A stretch of 31,008 nt of DNA, taken from the NCBI GenBank assembly GCA_964585305.1, contig CAZPDM010000051.1, positions 1 through 31,008 on the forward strand, read 5' to 3'. This DNA comes from CAZPDM01 sp964585305. GTDB taxonomy: Bacteria; Planctomycetota; Uabimicrobiia; Uabimicrobiales; JABWCH01. A program made the translations under genes and the position numbers. Shown in pieces: positions 8,027-15,291 of the stretch (position 1 is the first letter of the stretch; every line of letters begins with the position of its first letter). Below the pieces are notes generated by a model, which did no database searches, was not told the DNA's origin, and saw nothing but the letters and a program-made list of their open reading frames with translations.

Positions 8027-8935
8027 ATGTTCCTACCATTTCAATATTACGATCCTGCTAATCTGGGGGAATTTATCAAATTAACTCAACAATTTCCTCA
8101 ACATCAGATTTTAGCAGGCGGAACAGATTTGCTAGTCAAAATGCGTAATGGCTGGCAACCTTGCGAGCATGTTATAGACATAAAAAAAATCACAGATATT
8201 CCGGAACTACATCTTATTCAACCTCAAGAAAATGGCTTGCTTATAGGAAGTTTAGTCACTTTTACCCAAATGAAAGACAATCCTATTATCAAGGAAAAAT
8301 TTAACGCACTATATGATGCCTGTTGTGTTATGGGATGCTTTGAAATTCGAAATCGTGCTACAATTGGCGGAAATATTTGCAATGCTGCATCCGGAGCAGA
8401 AAGTGGAAGTCCCTTACTTGTATTTGATGCCCAAGTTTACATTGATGGAAAAAATGGCCAGCGCAATCTTTTTCTAAAGGATTTTTACCAAGTCATTACA
8501 GATAGCAAAGGACGAAGTAAACCTGGCGTTGCATTACAAAGCGGTGAAATTGTAACCCATTTCTTTTTACCGTATTTGCCAAAAGATAGTGATTCTATTT
8601 ATCTACGACGTTCCCGTACTCAAGGAATGGACTTAGCAACTTTGAACCTGGCAATGGCTATTACAAATATTAGTTCTTTAGAATCTCGCCAATTTCGTAT
8701 TGCTGGCGGAGCATTGGGACCAATTCCTTACCGTTTTTCGGATGTTGAAAAACAACTACAAGGGCAAGAAATTAGTCCAGAGTCGGTTTTAAAAACTAAA
8801 CAAAAACTTAGTGAGATAGCTAACCCTCGTGCGGGTTCAAAGCGAGGCTCAGTTGCTTATAAAAAAGATCAAATTGCAGAATTATTTGAGTTAGCTATTG
8901 CTAAACTTTATCGGAGCGAATTTTCTTCTTTATAA
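8027..8935 (+). CDS. Xanthine dehydrogenase family, FAD-binding subunit
   Basis: The medium, flavin-carrying subunit of the same molybdo-hydroxylase. Of 302 residues, the N-terminal part is a PCMH/VAO-type FAD-binding domain and the C-terminal part is the CO_deh_flav_C-type domain. FAD-binding signatures are clear: AGGTDLLVK (30-38) and IRNRATIGGNICNAASG (107-123), the family's second flavin loop. The C-terminal NPRAGSKRGSVAYK matches the conserved R-x-(S/T)-x-x-R-(G/A)-(S/T)-A-x-Y-(R/K) segment. AAGGGA at 8015-8020, overlapping the stop of the Mo-subunit gene, sits 6 bases before the ATG, so the two are translationally linked in one operon. A strong terminator follows, so no third subunit gene is co-transcribed downstream. 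The [2Fe-2S] protein must come from elsewhere or be replaced. Confidence 0.93.
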   Translation: MFLPFQYYDPANLGEFIKLTQQFPQHQILAGGTDLLVKMRNGWQPCEHVIDIKKITDIPELHLIQPQENGLLIGSLVTFTQMKDNPIIKEKFNALYDACCVMGCFEIRNRATIGGNICNAASGAESGSPLLVFDAQVYIDGKNGQRNLFLKDFYQVITDSKGRSKPGVALQSGEIVTHFFLPYLPKDSDSIYLRRSRTQGMDLATLNLAMAITNISSLESRQFRIAGGALGPIPYRFSDVEKQLQGQEISPESVLKTKQKLSEIANPRAGSKRGSVAYKKDQIAELFELAIAKLYRSEFSSL

Positions 8936-8999
8936 TATACATATTATAACTCTTTATTTATCAAATATTTATATACATTAATTTTTATAAAAAATAAAA

Positions 9000-9057
9000 A
9001 AATTTGTGAAAACCGCGTGTTATAGAAAAATTGCGGTTTTTCGCAAATTTTTTTTAT
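9000..9057 (+). terminator. Terminator of the molybdo-hydroxylase operon
   Basis: AAAACCGC at 9009-9016 pairs with GCGGTTTT at 9033-9040. The stem extends outward through AATTTG/CAAATT with one bulged T and one G-T pair, to about 16 base pairs in all, and is followed by a T-run at 9048-9055. The 65 bases between the operon's last stop and this stem are pure AT-rich spacer. Confidence 0.85.
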
Positions 9058-9064
9058 TTTTATC

Positions 9065-9092
9065 TTGACCAAATCAAAAAAAAAATTATAAT
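9065..9092 (+). promoter_or_regulatory. Promoter of the HU gene
   Basis: TTGACC at 9065-9070 and a perfect TATAAT at 9087-9092 with a 16-base spacer. It lies immediately after the preceding terminator and implies an HU leader of about 165 bases. That leader contains a perfect hairpin, AAATTGG-CTG-CCAATTT (9163-9179), of unknown meaning. Confidence 0.65.
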
Positions 9093-9266
9093 TATTTTTG
9101 CTGTAGTACAATTGCAGCTTGGTTTCCAGAATTATGACAAAATAACCGTTAAAAATTGTTAAAAATTGGCTGCCAATTTCTCATATTTACCTTAATTGGA
9201 AGCAATTTTTAGCATTTTTATTTTTGGGCTGGAAACTTGATAAAACCTAGTTTTTGGAGTAAAAAG

Positions 9267-9536
9267 ATGAATAAAAAACAACTGATTGAAGCAGTTGCTC
9301 AAGAGCTTAGCTCCACCAAAAACGATGCAGAAAAAGCAATCAATGCTGTTGTCGAATGCATCAAAAAAGGTGTAGCAAAAGACGACACCGTACAATTAGT
9401 CGGATTTGGCTCTTTCAAAATTCGCAAACGCAAAGCTCGTACTGGCCGCAATCCTCAAAATGGACAAGCCATCAAAATTAAAGCATCCAAGACAGTTGCA
9501 TTCCGTCCTGGCAAAGCTTTAAAAGAAGTTCTCTAA
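9267..9536 (+). CDS. hup: HU family DNA-binding protein
   Basis: A nucleoid-associated HU/IHF protein of 89 residues, which dimerises and bends DNA. The sequence is full length and typical: an N-terminal helical part (MNKKQLIEAVAQ, then KAINAVVECI), the signature VGFGSFKIRKRKARTGRNPQ covering the base of the beta arms, the arm tip NPQNGQ with the DNA-intercalating proline, and the C-terminal FRPGKALKEVL helix. The start is set at 9267 because GGAG at 9256-9259 lies 7 bases upstream and the protein then begins exactly like other HU proteins. An in-frame ATG at 9237 would add ten atypical residues and has no ribosome-binding site. It stands alone with its own promoter and terminator. Whether it is HU or IHF by partner cannot be decided here. 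Confidence 0.96.
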   Translation: MNKKQLIEAVAQELSSTKNDAEKAINAVVECIKKGVAKDDTVQLVGFGSFKIRKRKARTGRNPQNGQAIKIKASKTVAFRPGKALKEVL

Positions 9537-9554
9537 TCCCCACTCGGCAGTTAT

Positions 9555-9607
9555 TAAAATACCCCTGTAAGTTAGAAAAAATCTATCCTACAGGGATATT
9601 TTTTTTA
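9555..9607. terminator. Terminator between HU and the convergent transporter gene
   Basis: CCCTGTA at 9563-9569 pairs with TACAGGG at 9589-9595. An inner TAGA/TCTA stem and A/T pairing outside extend it, and a T-run follows at 9599-9606. The transporter gene on the other strand ends at 9610, so this may serve both directions. Confidence 0.75.
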
Positions 9608-9609
9608 TA

Positions 9610-10551
9610 TTATTTAAAATATGCAGTAAGCCAAGATGGCTCACTCACTAAATATGCTCCCAAGAGCATAATACATGCGCCTATTAGCCGATGTCCGATA
9701 GTTTCATGAAAAATCCATTTTGCAAATAACATAGTAATTACTACAGCCAGCATGGAAAGAGGTTGCGCAACACTTACATTTATTTTTGTTATTGCATATA
9801 CGAAAAAAAGATAAGCATAAGCATTTATTGCTCCTGTAATTATTGATGTAATAGGCTTCTCTTTTAATAGCGTAAGGGTACTGCTAAATATATTTTGTTT
9901 TGCCTGCATAGCAGTATTTCTGGACTTAGAAAAATATTGGATAAAAGCTAATCTCAAAACTAAACATATTGTAATGCCAAGATATAAGAAAAATGAATAT
10001 ACGATGGGATCAAGTTTTTCGATCTTCATCATTTTACCATCTAACATTCTTCCCAAAGCAACAAACAAAGAGCATAATATCATATAAAAACATGATTTAT
10101 TATGAAAAAGAGAGGCAATTGCTTGAAACGGATTTTTTTGTTGATTAAGAAAAGAAGAACCAAAAATTAGCAAAATAACACCGGCAAACTTTAGAATACT
10201 CAATGATTCAGCAAGGAAAAAGGCACTAAGAATAGCAACAAAAAGAACATTAAAATCATATAAAGGGCTTACCAGAGAAGCTTCGCCAGCTTCTAAAGCA
10301 TAGACAAATAAAATAAAAGCTATCATGTAGATAACGCTAAAAATAGCAATATAGAGTAAAAAAATAAAATTTTGTGGCATTTTAGAGAAAAACAGCAAAG
10401 GTGCTAAGAATGGCAAAGCAATTCCAAAATATAATACTGTTGCTTCGTCAGGTTTATCCTGACTAAGCTGTTTTAGTATGATTTTTTCATATCCTAAAAG
10501 TAAAATTCGGCCTAATAAGGCCAGATAGGGAAGATACTCAAACATAGTCAT
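9610..10551 (-). CDS. EamA-type (DMT superfamily) membrane transporter
   Basis: A 313-residue polytopic inner-membrane protein with about ten hydrophobic segments arranged as two five-helix EamA repeats, the layout of drug/metabolite transporters. Each half shows the family's glycine- and proline-rich helix near its end, for example AEAGEASLVSPLYDFN in the first half and KINVSVAQPLSMLAV in the second. Such proteins export or import amino acids, nucleosides or other small metabolites; the substrate cannot be told from sequence. No clear Shine-Dalgarno precedes either the ATG at 10551 or the in-frame ATG two codons later at 10545. The 240-base upstream gap to sbcD contains two related hairpins that could control it. 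Confidence 0.8.
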   Translation of the reverse strand: MTMFEYLPYLALLGRILLLGYEKIILKQLSQDKPDEATVLYFGIALPFLAPLLFFSKMPQNFIFLLYIAIFSVIYMIAFILFVYALEAGEASLVSPLYDFNVLFVAILSAFFLAESLSILKFAGVILLIFGSSFLNQQKNPFQAIASLFHNKSCFYMILCSLFVALGRMLDGKMMKIEKLDPIVYSFFLYLGITICLVLRLAFIQYFSKSRNTAMQAKQNIFSSTLTLLKEKPITSIITGAINAYAYLFFVYAITKINVSVAQPLSMLAVVITMLFAKWIFHETIGHRLIGACIMLLGAYLVSEPSWLTAYFK

Positions 10552-10608
10552 TTAGCTTAAAAAAATTTTTTTAAAGGTGTTTAAAAAGTTAAGAAAATTT
10601 TTATAAAA

Positions 10609-10646
10609 AAAAAATCTTTGCTCCTTTAAAGGAACAAAGATTTTTT
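10609..10646. terminator. Hairpin 1 between sbcD and the EamA transporter
   Basis: AAAAAATCTTTG (10609-10620) pairs perfectly with CAAAGATTTTTT (10635-10646). A nested CCTT/AAGG stem lies inside. A-rich and T-rich flanks on the two sides make it terminator-like in both directions. Its arms repeat the AAATCTTTG motif of hairpin 2, so alternative pairing is possible. Confidence 0.65.
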
Positions 10647-10661
10647 CATCAAAATTTGAGG

Positions 10662-10714
10662 GAAAATCTTTGTTCTGTTTTTGGAACAATCGAAGGTTAA
10701 GAACAAAGATTTTC
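10662..10714. terminator. Hairpin 2 between sbcD and the EamA transporter
   Basis: GAAAATCTTTGTTCT (10662-10676) is the perfect 15-base reverse complement of AGAACAAAGATTTTC (10700-10714), closing a 23-base loop. On the - strand it comes first after sbcD. No strong T-run follows, and it shares its core motif with hairpin 1. Confidence 0.55.
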
Positions 10715-10791
10715 TCTTATGATGAATATTTGGAAGGAAAGTAGGAAATTGCTTTCAATAAGCATATACGCATTCTATGGGAAAATGTTTG

Positions 10792-11934
10792 TTACTTTTT
10801 CTTTTTTTGATATAAATTCTCAAATTCTTTAATAACTTCTAATGTTGCTTCAGCTTGATATTCTTTTTTAAAATATTCTTGGTATAATTTTGGTAGCCAA
10901 TCACTTGCAGGAAGAACAGTTTGCTCTTTTTGACTATATTCTCTACGAATATCAATTGCGTTGGGAAATATTTTTTTTACTTGGTAAGATAATCCCATTG
11001 TGTTGGTTTCTGTAGAAATTGTAATTTTTAAGTGTGCATTTTTTAAACTTGGGTTGCTTTCTGCCAAAGCAAGAATTTCTTCCCATTCTCCTTGAATACT
11101 CAAAAGTTTTTTTCCATGCTGAAATTCAATAAATTGTGGTTCAACAGGAATGTTAGGAAATGCTTCAAAATATAAAAATCCTTTAGGTGTATTGGATTCT
11201 CCGAAATCCATTTGAAGTGGTGAACCTGGATAAAATATAGGGCATGGGCCTGCAATTTTTTGATGGAGATGAACATGGCCTAGTGCAATATAATCAATAT
11301 TATTAGGAATTTCTGAAGAATGGAGAGCATAATTGTCTCCCAAATAAAGTTTTCTTTCGCTTCCACCAGGTCTAGCTCCGTGCATAAGAACATGGCTTAC
11401 AACGAAATGAAGGCTATTTGGCATAAATTGTGGGCTGACTTTTCTCAAAATATCACCAAATTTATGTGAATAAATTCCTGTTGGAGAAGATTCTTTTGTA
11501 AGATCTTCTGCACGAACAAAGATATTTTCGGGAATAAATGGTATTGCTAAGATATGGATTTTTTCGCCATTCTTATTCGTCCATACAAAATCATGCGAAG
11601 TATCTGGAAGATACATTCCTTTGATTGTTGCACCAGCTAATTTTACCAGATTAGAAATTGCTTCAAAACGTAATCCGCTATCATGGTTTCCTGCAATAAC
11701 AACCAACTGAACTCCCAATTGAATAACTTCATGGAAAAATTTATAAACGATTTCTTCTGCCTCTGCTGAAGGTGTATTTGAATCAAATACGTCTCCTGCA
11801 ACAATTAAAAGATCAATCTTTTTTTGTTGTAAAAACTCTTTTAGTTCTTGCAATACTTCTCGATGTTCGGAACTTCGATGCTTCCCTTTTAGGGATTTTC
11901 CAACATGCCAATCCGCAGTATGTACAATTTTCAT
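10792..11934 (-). CDS. sbcD: Exonuclease subunit SbcD (Mre11-type nuclease)
   Basis: The nuclease subunit of the SbcCD (Rad50-Mre11-like) complex, which cuts DNA hairpins and protein-blocked ends in the cytoplasm. The 380 residues contain all the phosphoesterase motifs of the family: TADWH (D8, H10), AGDVFD (D48), AGNHD (N83, H84), VSH (H181) and ALGHVHLHQ (H220, H222), followed by YPGSPLQMDFGE and the C-terminal capping domain. AGGA six bases before the ATG supports this start. It lies 35 bases downstream of the MBL-fold gene on the same strand and is probably co-transcribed with it. The ATPase partner sbcC, which usually follows sbcD directly, is not in the window: the next gene on this strand is an unrelated transporter, behind two hairpins. 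Confidence 0.95.
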   Translation of the reverse strand: MKIVHTADWHVGKSLKGKHRSSEHREVLQELKEFLQQKKIDLLIVAGDVFDSNTPSAEAEEIVYKFFHEVIQLGVQLVVIAGNHDSGLRFEAISNLVKLAGATIKGMYLPDTSHDFVWTNKNGEKIHILAIPFIPENIFVRAEDLTKESSPTGIYSHKFGDILRKVSPQFMPNSLHFVVSHVLMHGARPGGSERKLYLGDNYALHSSEIPNNIDYIALGHVHLHQKIAGPCPIFYPGSPLQMDFGESNTPKGFLYFEAFPNIPVEPQFIEFQHGKKLLSIQGEWEEILALAESNPSLKNAHLKITISTETNTMGLSYQVKKIFPNAIDIRREYSQKEQTVLPASDWLPKLYQEYFKKEYQAEATLEVIKEFENLYQKKKK

Positions 11935-11969
11935 AGTTTTCCTGTCTTTTTTAATTTATGGGATAGCAA

Positions 11970-12869
11970 TTATTTCGCGGTTTGTTGTTCTTGAGCTTGG
12001 TGAACAAAATATTTCAATCCAGGGCGGTCATAAATTTCGTAGTCAGATTTTTTTTGTTGTTGAAATTGTTTGCGTTGATGGGCAATTTGAGGGTTAAAGT
12101 TTCTTTCTTTGACAATAGCATTATAGACAAGTTCACAAATATTTTCTGCAACTTCTTTAGGATATTTATGGCAAAATTCTTTGGCTAAAGCTTGCATTCT
12201 AAATAAAGTTTGTTCTGTTATTTGCAAACCTGTTCTGCCTTCCTCATTACTAAGAATATCTCCATGTCCGGTAATCAAGGTATTAAAATCATATTGTTTT
12301 AATAATAAAAGAGAGCGAATATAGTCATCTCCATAGAAAAAAAATGGGACTGGGCTTACGCCATCACTAGATTCGTAGCTTTTACCTTGAGGTTGCCAAA
12401 TATCTCCAACACATAAAATTTTTTCTTTTGGTAGAAAAACAGAAATATCATCACTTTGGAAACTATGACCTGGTGTGGGAATAATTTGTAACTCTATACT
12501 ATCCCATTTATAATTTTGAGTTTGATATACACTAGTAATATCTTCTTGTTTAACTAATCTAACTGCTAAAAATTGATTTGGGACTGGGCTATTGCTATGG
12601 CTAACTAATTTTACTTGTGTCGAAATTCTTTTGAGATAAAATGGAATATTGCCAACATGATCACCATGATAGTGGCTATAGACAATATGGCTAATCGGTT
12701 TGTTTAAAGCATGGCTAATTTTAATTACTTCTTCAACAGAACTACCAACGAAACTACCTTTACAAGCTGCATCATAGCCAGGCTCTATAAGAATAATAGA
12801 TTCTTGTGCTACAATTACTAATGTACGCTCAATCAAGCTAATATTTTTTGTTAATACTTTTTTTTCCAT
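11970..12869 (-). CDS. MBL-fold metallo-hydrolase
   Basis: A 299-residue cytoplasmic metallo-beta-lactamase-fold hydrolase with no signal peptide. The dinuclear metal site is complete: SHYHGDH (H66, H68, D70, H71), TPGHS (H135), VGDIW (D156) and ITGHGD (H202). The C-terminal region (about 205-299) is helical and charged. The fold serves many reactions (lactonases, glyoxalase II, quinolinases and others), and nothing in the sequence narrows the substrate. The Asp/His pattern is not that of the RNase J/CPSF group, whose extra beta-CASP domain is missing. AAGGAG lies 7 bases before the ATG, a strong start. It follows the glycosyltransferase terminator and precedes sbcD by 35 bases; no promoter fits in the 46-base gap upstream, so transcription may start inside the glycosyltransferase gene. 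Confidence 0.85.
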   Translation of the reverse strand: MEKKVLTKNISLIERTLVIVAQESIILIEPGYDAACKGSFVGSSVEEVIKISHALNKPISHIVYSHYHGDHVGNIPFYLKRISTQVKLVSHSNSPVPNQFLAVRLVKQEDITSVYQTQNYKWDSIELQIIPTPGHSFQSDDISVFLPKEKILCVGDIWQPQGKSYESSDGVSPVPFFFYGDDYIRSLLLLKQYDFNTLITGHGDILSNEEGRTGLQITEQTLFRMQALAKEFCHKYPKEVAENICELVYNAIVKERNFNPQIAHQRKQFQQQKKSDYEIYDRPGLKYFVHQAQEQQTAK

Positions 12870-12890
12870 GATTTTTCTCCTTACTTTTTA

Positions 12891-12915
12891 AAAAAGGACG
12901 CTTGGCGTCCTTTTT
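12891..12915 (-). terminator. Terminator of the glycosyltransferase gene
   Basis: AAAAAGGACGC (12891-12901) pairs perfectly with GCGTCCTTTTT (12905-12915) around a TTG loop. Read on the - strand, it directly follows the glycosyltransferase stop codon and ends in a T-run. Confidence 0.85.
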
Positions 12916-14496
12916 CTATTTCTTCAAATTTGCTTCTTTACGACGTAGAATAGCTTTATATCGCATCATATCTTTTGCATTATCATTTCTATCGATAGCT
13001 AATTGATCAATAGAATGATCGGTGCTGCCTGCATGACGAACGACTTCATAAATGGGAGACCAGATTCGCGCAATGCGGTATTTTTCTGATATTCTTAGCA
13101 CCATATCATAATCTTCACCATAATTACGTGAATAATCTTCATCATTGATGGAAAACCAACCTAGTTTTTTTACTACTTCAATATCATAAATTCTTGGAGC
13201 ACCAGCACCATTGATTCTTAATAAATTATTTCGACCATTTTCTTCTGTCCATTCTTCATGTTTAACTACAGGAATATCTTCACGGCGAAATAAAGTTCCA
13301 TCATGTTTCTTTTCCCAGACTTCATAAGAGCCAATTACCATTCCAGCATTGGGATTTTGTAAAAATGTCTTTACAACTTCAGCGACAGCATAATTTTTCA
13401 AACGATCGTCGGAATCAAGTTGCATATAATATTTACCTTGAGCGTGCATAATCCCCAAATTGAGGCAAAGCCCAATATTATTAACATCTACTGTTAGCAA
13501 CTTTACTTTAGGTGCATTTTCTTTATAATATTCGCCACCAGGTAAATATTTTTTTACTACCTGAATTGTGGGATCTTCATTACCTCCATTGACAACTACA
13601 ATAACTTCAACCCAGTCGCGCATAGTTTGATCAAGTGTACTTTCAATAGCTAGTCCAATAAACTCCGGACGACGATAAACAGGAATGATAATACTTACTA
13701 GAATATTAGAAGAATGTGGCATAAAAGAAGGAATTTGGTAATTTGTTGGAATGGGGGCAAGATATGCACCAATTCCTTGAAGATGTTTGGTTAATATATC
13801 CTCGAATTCTAATTGTTTCTTTTTATCATCTTGAAGATAATCAAAAACATTATGTGCTTGAGCAGTTTTTTCCACTTCGTACAAACTTCCAGCAAAACGA
13901 TTTCCAATATGTTTTATTTCTGCAATATGAGAAAACTTTAATCTTATATCATAAAAACAACCATATTGTAAGTTAGTAGGAATTTCAATTTTATTAAGAA
14001 TACTATTTCTTAATGCAACTACTTGTCCAAGATCCAGATTATCTCTTACACGTCCAATATGATATTCTAATAGCATTTTTTCTTGCGCACCATTTGGTGT
14101 AATCAACGTATAATCACTGTAAACAAATCCTGTTTTAGAATCGCGATCAAGAGCCAATGCTAAGGTGAAACATGCTGATTCTTTCAAGAAAACAGGATTG
14201 CGTTCGGCTTGTATCCAAATAATATTTTCTTCCCCTTGCAAACTGGCTAATATATTATTCCAGCCTATTCCATACGTAGAACATGGTATTACTGAAATAT
14301 CTAAATCAAGATTTAATCTTGTATGAGTTTCGGTTTCTTCTTGTGTTGCTTGTAATATAAAGACTTTTTTAATTTTAGCATATTTCTGTTTAGCAACAGA
14401 TTGCAAAGTTTTTTGCCATTGTTCTTCTGTATAAGGCAGCTTCGCAAATCTAGTGATTACAATAATCACAGACAAAGAAATATCAGAATTATTCAT
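12916..14496 (-). CDS. Two-domain family 2 glycosyltransferase
   Basis: A 526-residue cytoplasmic protein with two GT-A-like units. The C-terminal unit (about 265-490) looks like an active family 2 enzyme: VSIIIPVYRRPEFI, the metal and nucleotide-sugar motif LDSDD (360-364), and the acceptor-side GEDYDM (460-465). The N-terminal unit (about 7-200) begins like a GT2 domain (LSVIIVITR) and keeps VYSDYTLITPNG (125-136), similar to the YSDxDxxxPDG segment of some GT2 proteins, but has no convincing DxD, so it may be a degenerate or acceptor-binding domain. Sugar donor and acceptor are unknown; no cell-surface polysaccharide cluster surrounds it. AAGGG lies 12 bases before the ATG, further than usual. 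Terminator hairpins lie on both sides, yet no obvious promoter is visible in the 68-base gap to ssb. Confidence 0.85.
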   Translation of the reverse strand: MNNSDISLSVIIVITRFAKLPYTEEQWQKTLQSVAKQKYAKIKKVFILQATQEETETHTRLNLDLDISVIPCSTYGIGWNNILASLQGEENIIWIQAERNPVFLKESACFTLALALDRDSKTGFVYSDYTLITPNGAQEKMLLEYHIGRVRDNLDLGQVVALRNSILNKIEIPTNLQYGCFYDIRLKFSHIAEIKHIGNRFAGSLYEVEKTAQAHNVFDYLQDDKKKQLEFEDILTKHLQGIGAYLAPIPTNYQIPSFMPHSSNILVSIIIPVYRRPEFIGLAIESTLDQTMRDWVEVIVVVNGGNEDPTIQVVKKYLPGGEYYKENAPKVKLLTVDVNNIGLCLNLGIMHAQGKYYMQLDSDDRLKNYAVAEVVKTFLQNPNAGMVIGSYEVWEKKHDGTLFRREDIPVVKHEEWTEENGRNNLLRINGAGAPRIYDIEVVKKLGWFSINDEDYSRNYGEDYDMVLRISEKYRIARIWSPIYEVVRHAGSTDHSIDQLAIDRNDNAKDMMRYKAILRRKEANLKK

Positions 14497-14518
14497 TATT
14501 TTTTATATCCCTTTAAAA

Positions 14519-14537
14519 GGGCACGTGTAACGTGCCC
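14519..14537 (-). terminator. Terminator of ssb
   Basis: GGGCACGT (14519-14526) pairs with ACGTGCCC (14530-14537) around a GTA loop. On the - strand it lies 27 bases after the ssb stop and is followed by TTTT. It may be leaky enough to feed the glycosyltransferase gene downstream. Confidence 0.75.
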
Positions 14538-14564
14538 ATATTTTTTTACTTAGCTAATGTTTCT

Positions 14565-15092
14565 TTAAAATGGAGTGTCTCCCATTTCTGGAGCATCCCA
14601 TCCGGACGAGTCTGGCATTCCTTTTGAGGTTGGATTTGCTGGGAAGGGCGGATTTGCTGGGAAGGGTTTCGCGACAGGTACAGAGCGATCTACCATAGGA
14701 GGCGTCCAATCTCCAGAAGAAGGATCTTCTAATGAAGCAGGTTCTGCGACACCATCTTCTCTTCTGTCCAAGAATTGAACATTTTCCGCAACTACAGATA
14801 GCTTAGAACGTTTTTGTCCAGTTGTTTTATCATCCCATGAATCAAATTTAAGCCGTCCAGCGACAAAAATAAGGCGTCCTTTTTTCATGTATCGGGTTAC
14901 AGTGTCCGCTAATTTGCCCCAACAAGTGATGTCAACAAAAGTAGTTTCCTCACGCAATACACCGTCTTGGCCTTTATATTTACGACTTGTTGCAAGTCCT
15001 AATTGAGCAACCTGTTGCCCGTTTGGAATTGCGCGTAATTCTGGATCGCGAGTTAAGCGGCCAATCAAACGTACTTCATTTAAATCAGCCAT
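14565..15092 (-). CDS. ssb: Single-stranded DNA-binding protein
   Basis: SSB coats single-stranded DNA during replication and repair and recruits partner proteins. Of 175 residues, the N-terminal 110 form the OB fold: MADLNEVRLIGRLTRDPELR, FVDITCWGKLADTV with the aromatic W58, and KKGRLIFVAGRLKFDSW. A flexible Pro/Ser/Asp-rich tail (about 112-168) leads to the C-terminal tip GDTPF, a slightly changed form of the DDIPF peptide that binds partner enzymes. The tail contains a short duplication, PFPANP twice. AAGGA lies 6 bases before the ATG. The gene is monocistronic or leads a leaky transcript into the glycosyltransferase gene. It is not next to rpsF/rpsR, the usual setting for the primary ssb in many bacteria. 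Confidence 0.97.
   Translation of the reverse strand: MADLNEVRLIGRLTRDPELRAIPNGQQVAQLGLATSRKYKGQDGVLREETTFVDITCWGKLADTVTRYMKKGRLIFVAGRLKFDSWDDKTTGQKRSKLSVVAENVQFLDRREDGVAEPASLEDPSSGDWTPPMVDRSVPVAKPFPANPPFPANPTSKGMPDSSGWDAPEMGDTPF
14632..14666 (-). repeat. 18-base tandem duplication in the ssb tail
   Basis: Two nearly perfect copies of an 18-base unit (plus-strand GGATTTGCTGGGAAGGGC, then GGATTTGCTGGGAAGGG) encode the doubled PFPANP in the flexible SSB tail. Perfect identity suggests a recent in-frame duplication. Confidence 0.8.
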
Positions 15093-15123
15093 ATTACATC
15101 CTTAGTTATAAAATATTTTTAAA

Positions 15124-15151
15124 ATGATAAGTTACCAGGCAATGCTTACAA
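15124..15151 (-). promoter_or_regulatory. Possible ssb promoter
   Basis: On the - strand, TTGTAA (15151-15146) and TATCAT (15129-15124) with a 16-base spacer would start transcription about 25 bases before the ssb ATG. The boxes are only moderately good. A perfect TTGACA at 15228-15223 on the same strand has no good -10 at normal distance. Confidence 0.35.
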
Positions 15152-15258
15152 AACGTATATTTTTCTACCTTATAAGTATTCCACAATCATTGCCGCGTAA
15201 CTTTTCATTTTAATCGATATTTTGTCAAAATAGCTTTTAAAAAAAAAATTGAAATAGC

Positions 15259-15281
15259 CGCCAGAAATTCAGTTTCTGGCG
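15259..15281 (-). terminator. Terminator of the solute-binding lipoprotein gene
   Basis: CGCCAGAAA (15259-15267) pairs with TTTCTGGCG (15273-15281). On the - strand it follows the lipoprotein stop by ten bases, and a T-run comes shortly after the stem (15240-15248). Confidence 0.65.
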
Positions 15282-15291
15282 ACAAATATGT

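Noticed and set aside
8818..8852. Third copy of the dispersed repeat in the FAD-subunit gene (GCTAACCCTCGTGCGGGTT)
   Set aside because: Only GCTAACCC is shared, and the encoded NPRAGSKRGSVAYK is the native conserved C-terminal motif of FAD subunits.
9237..9266. Ten-residue N-terminal extension of HU
   Set aside because: No ribosome-binding site before 9237, while GGAG is correctly placed for 9267, and HU proteins begin at the latter position.
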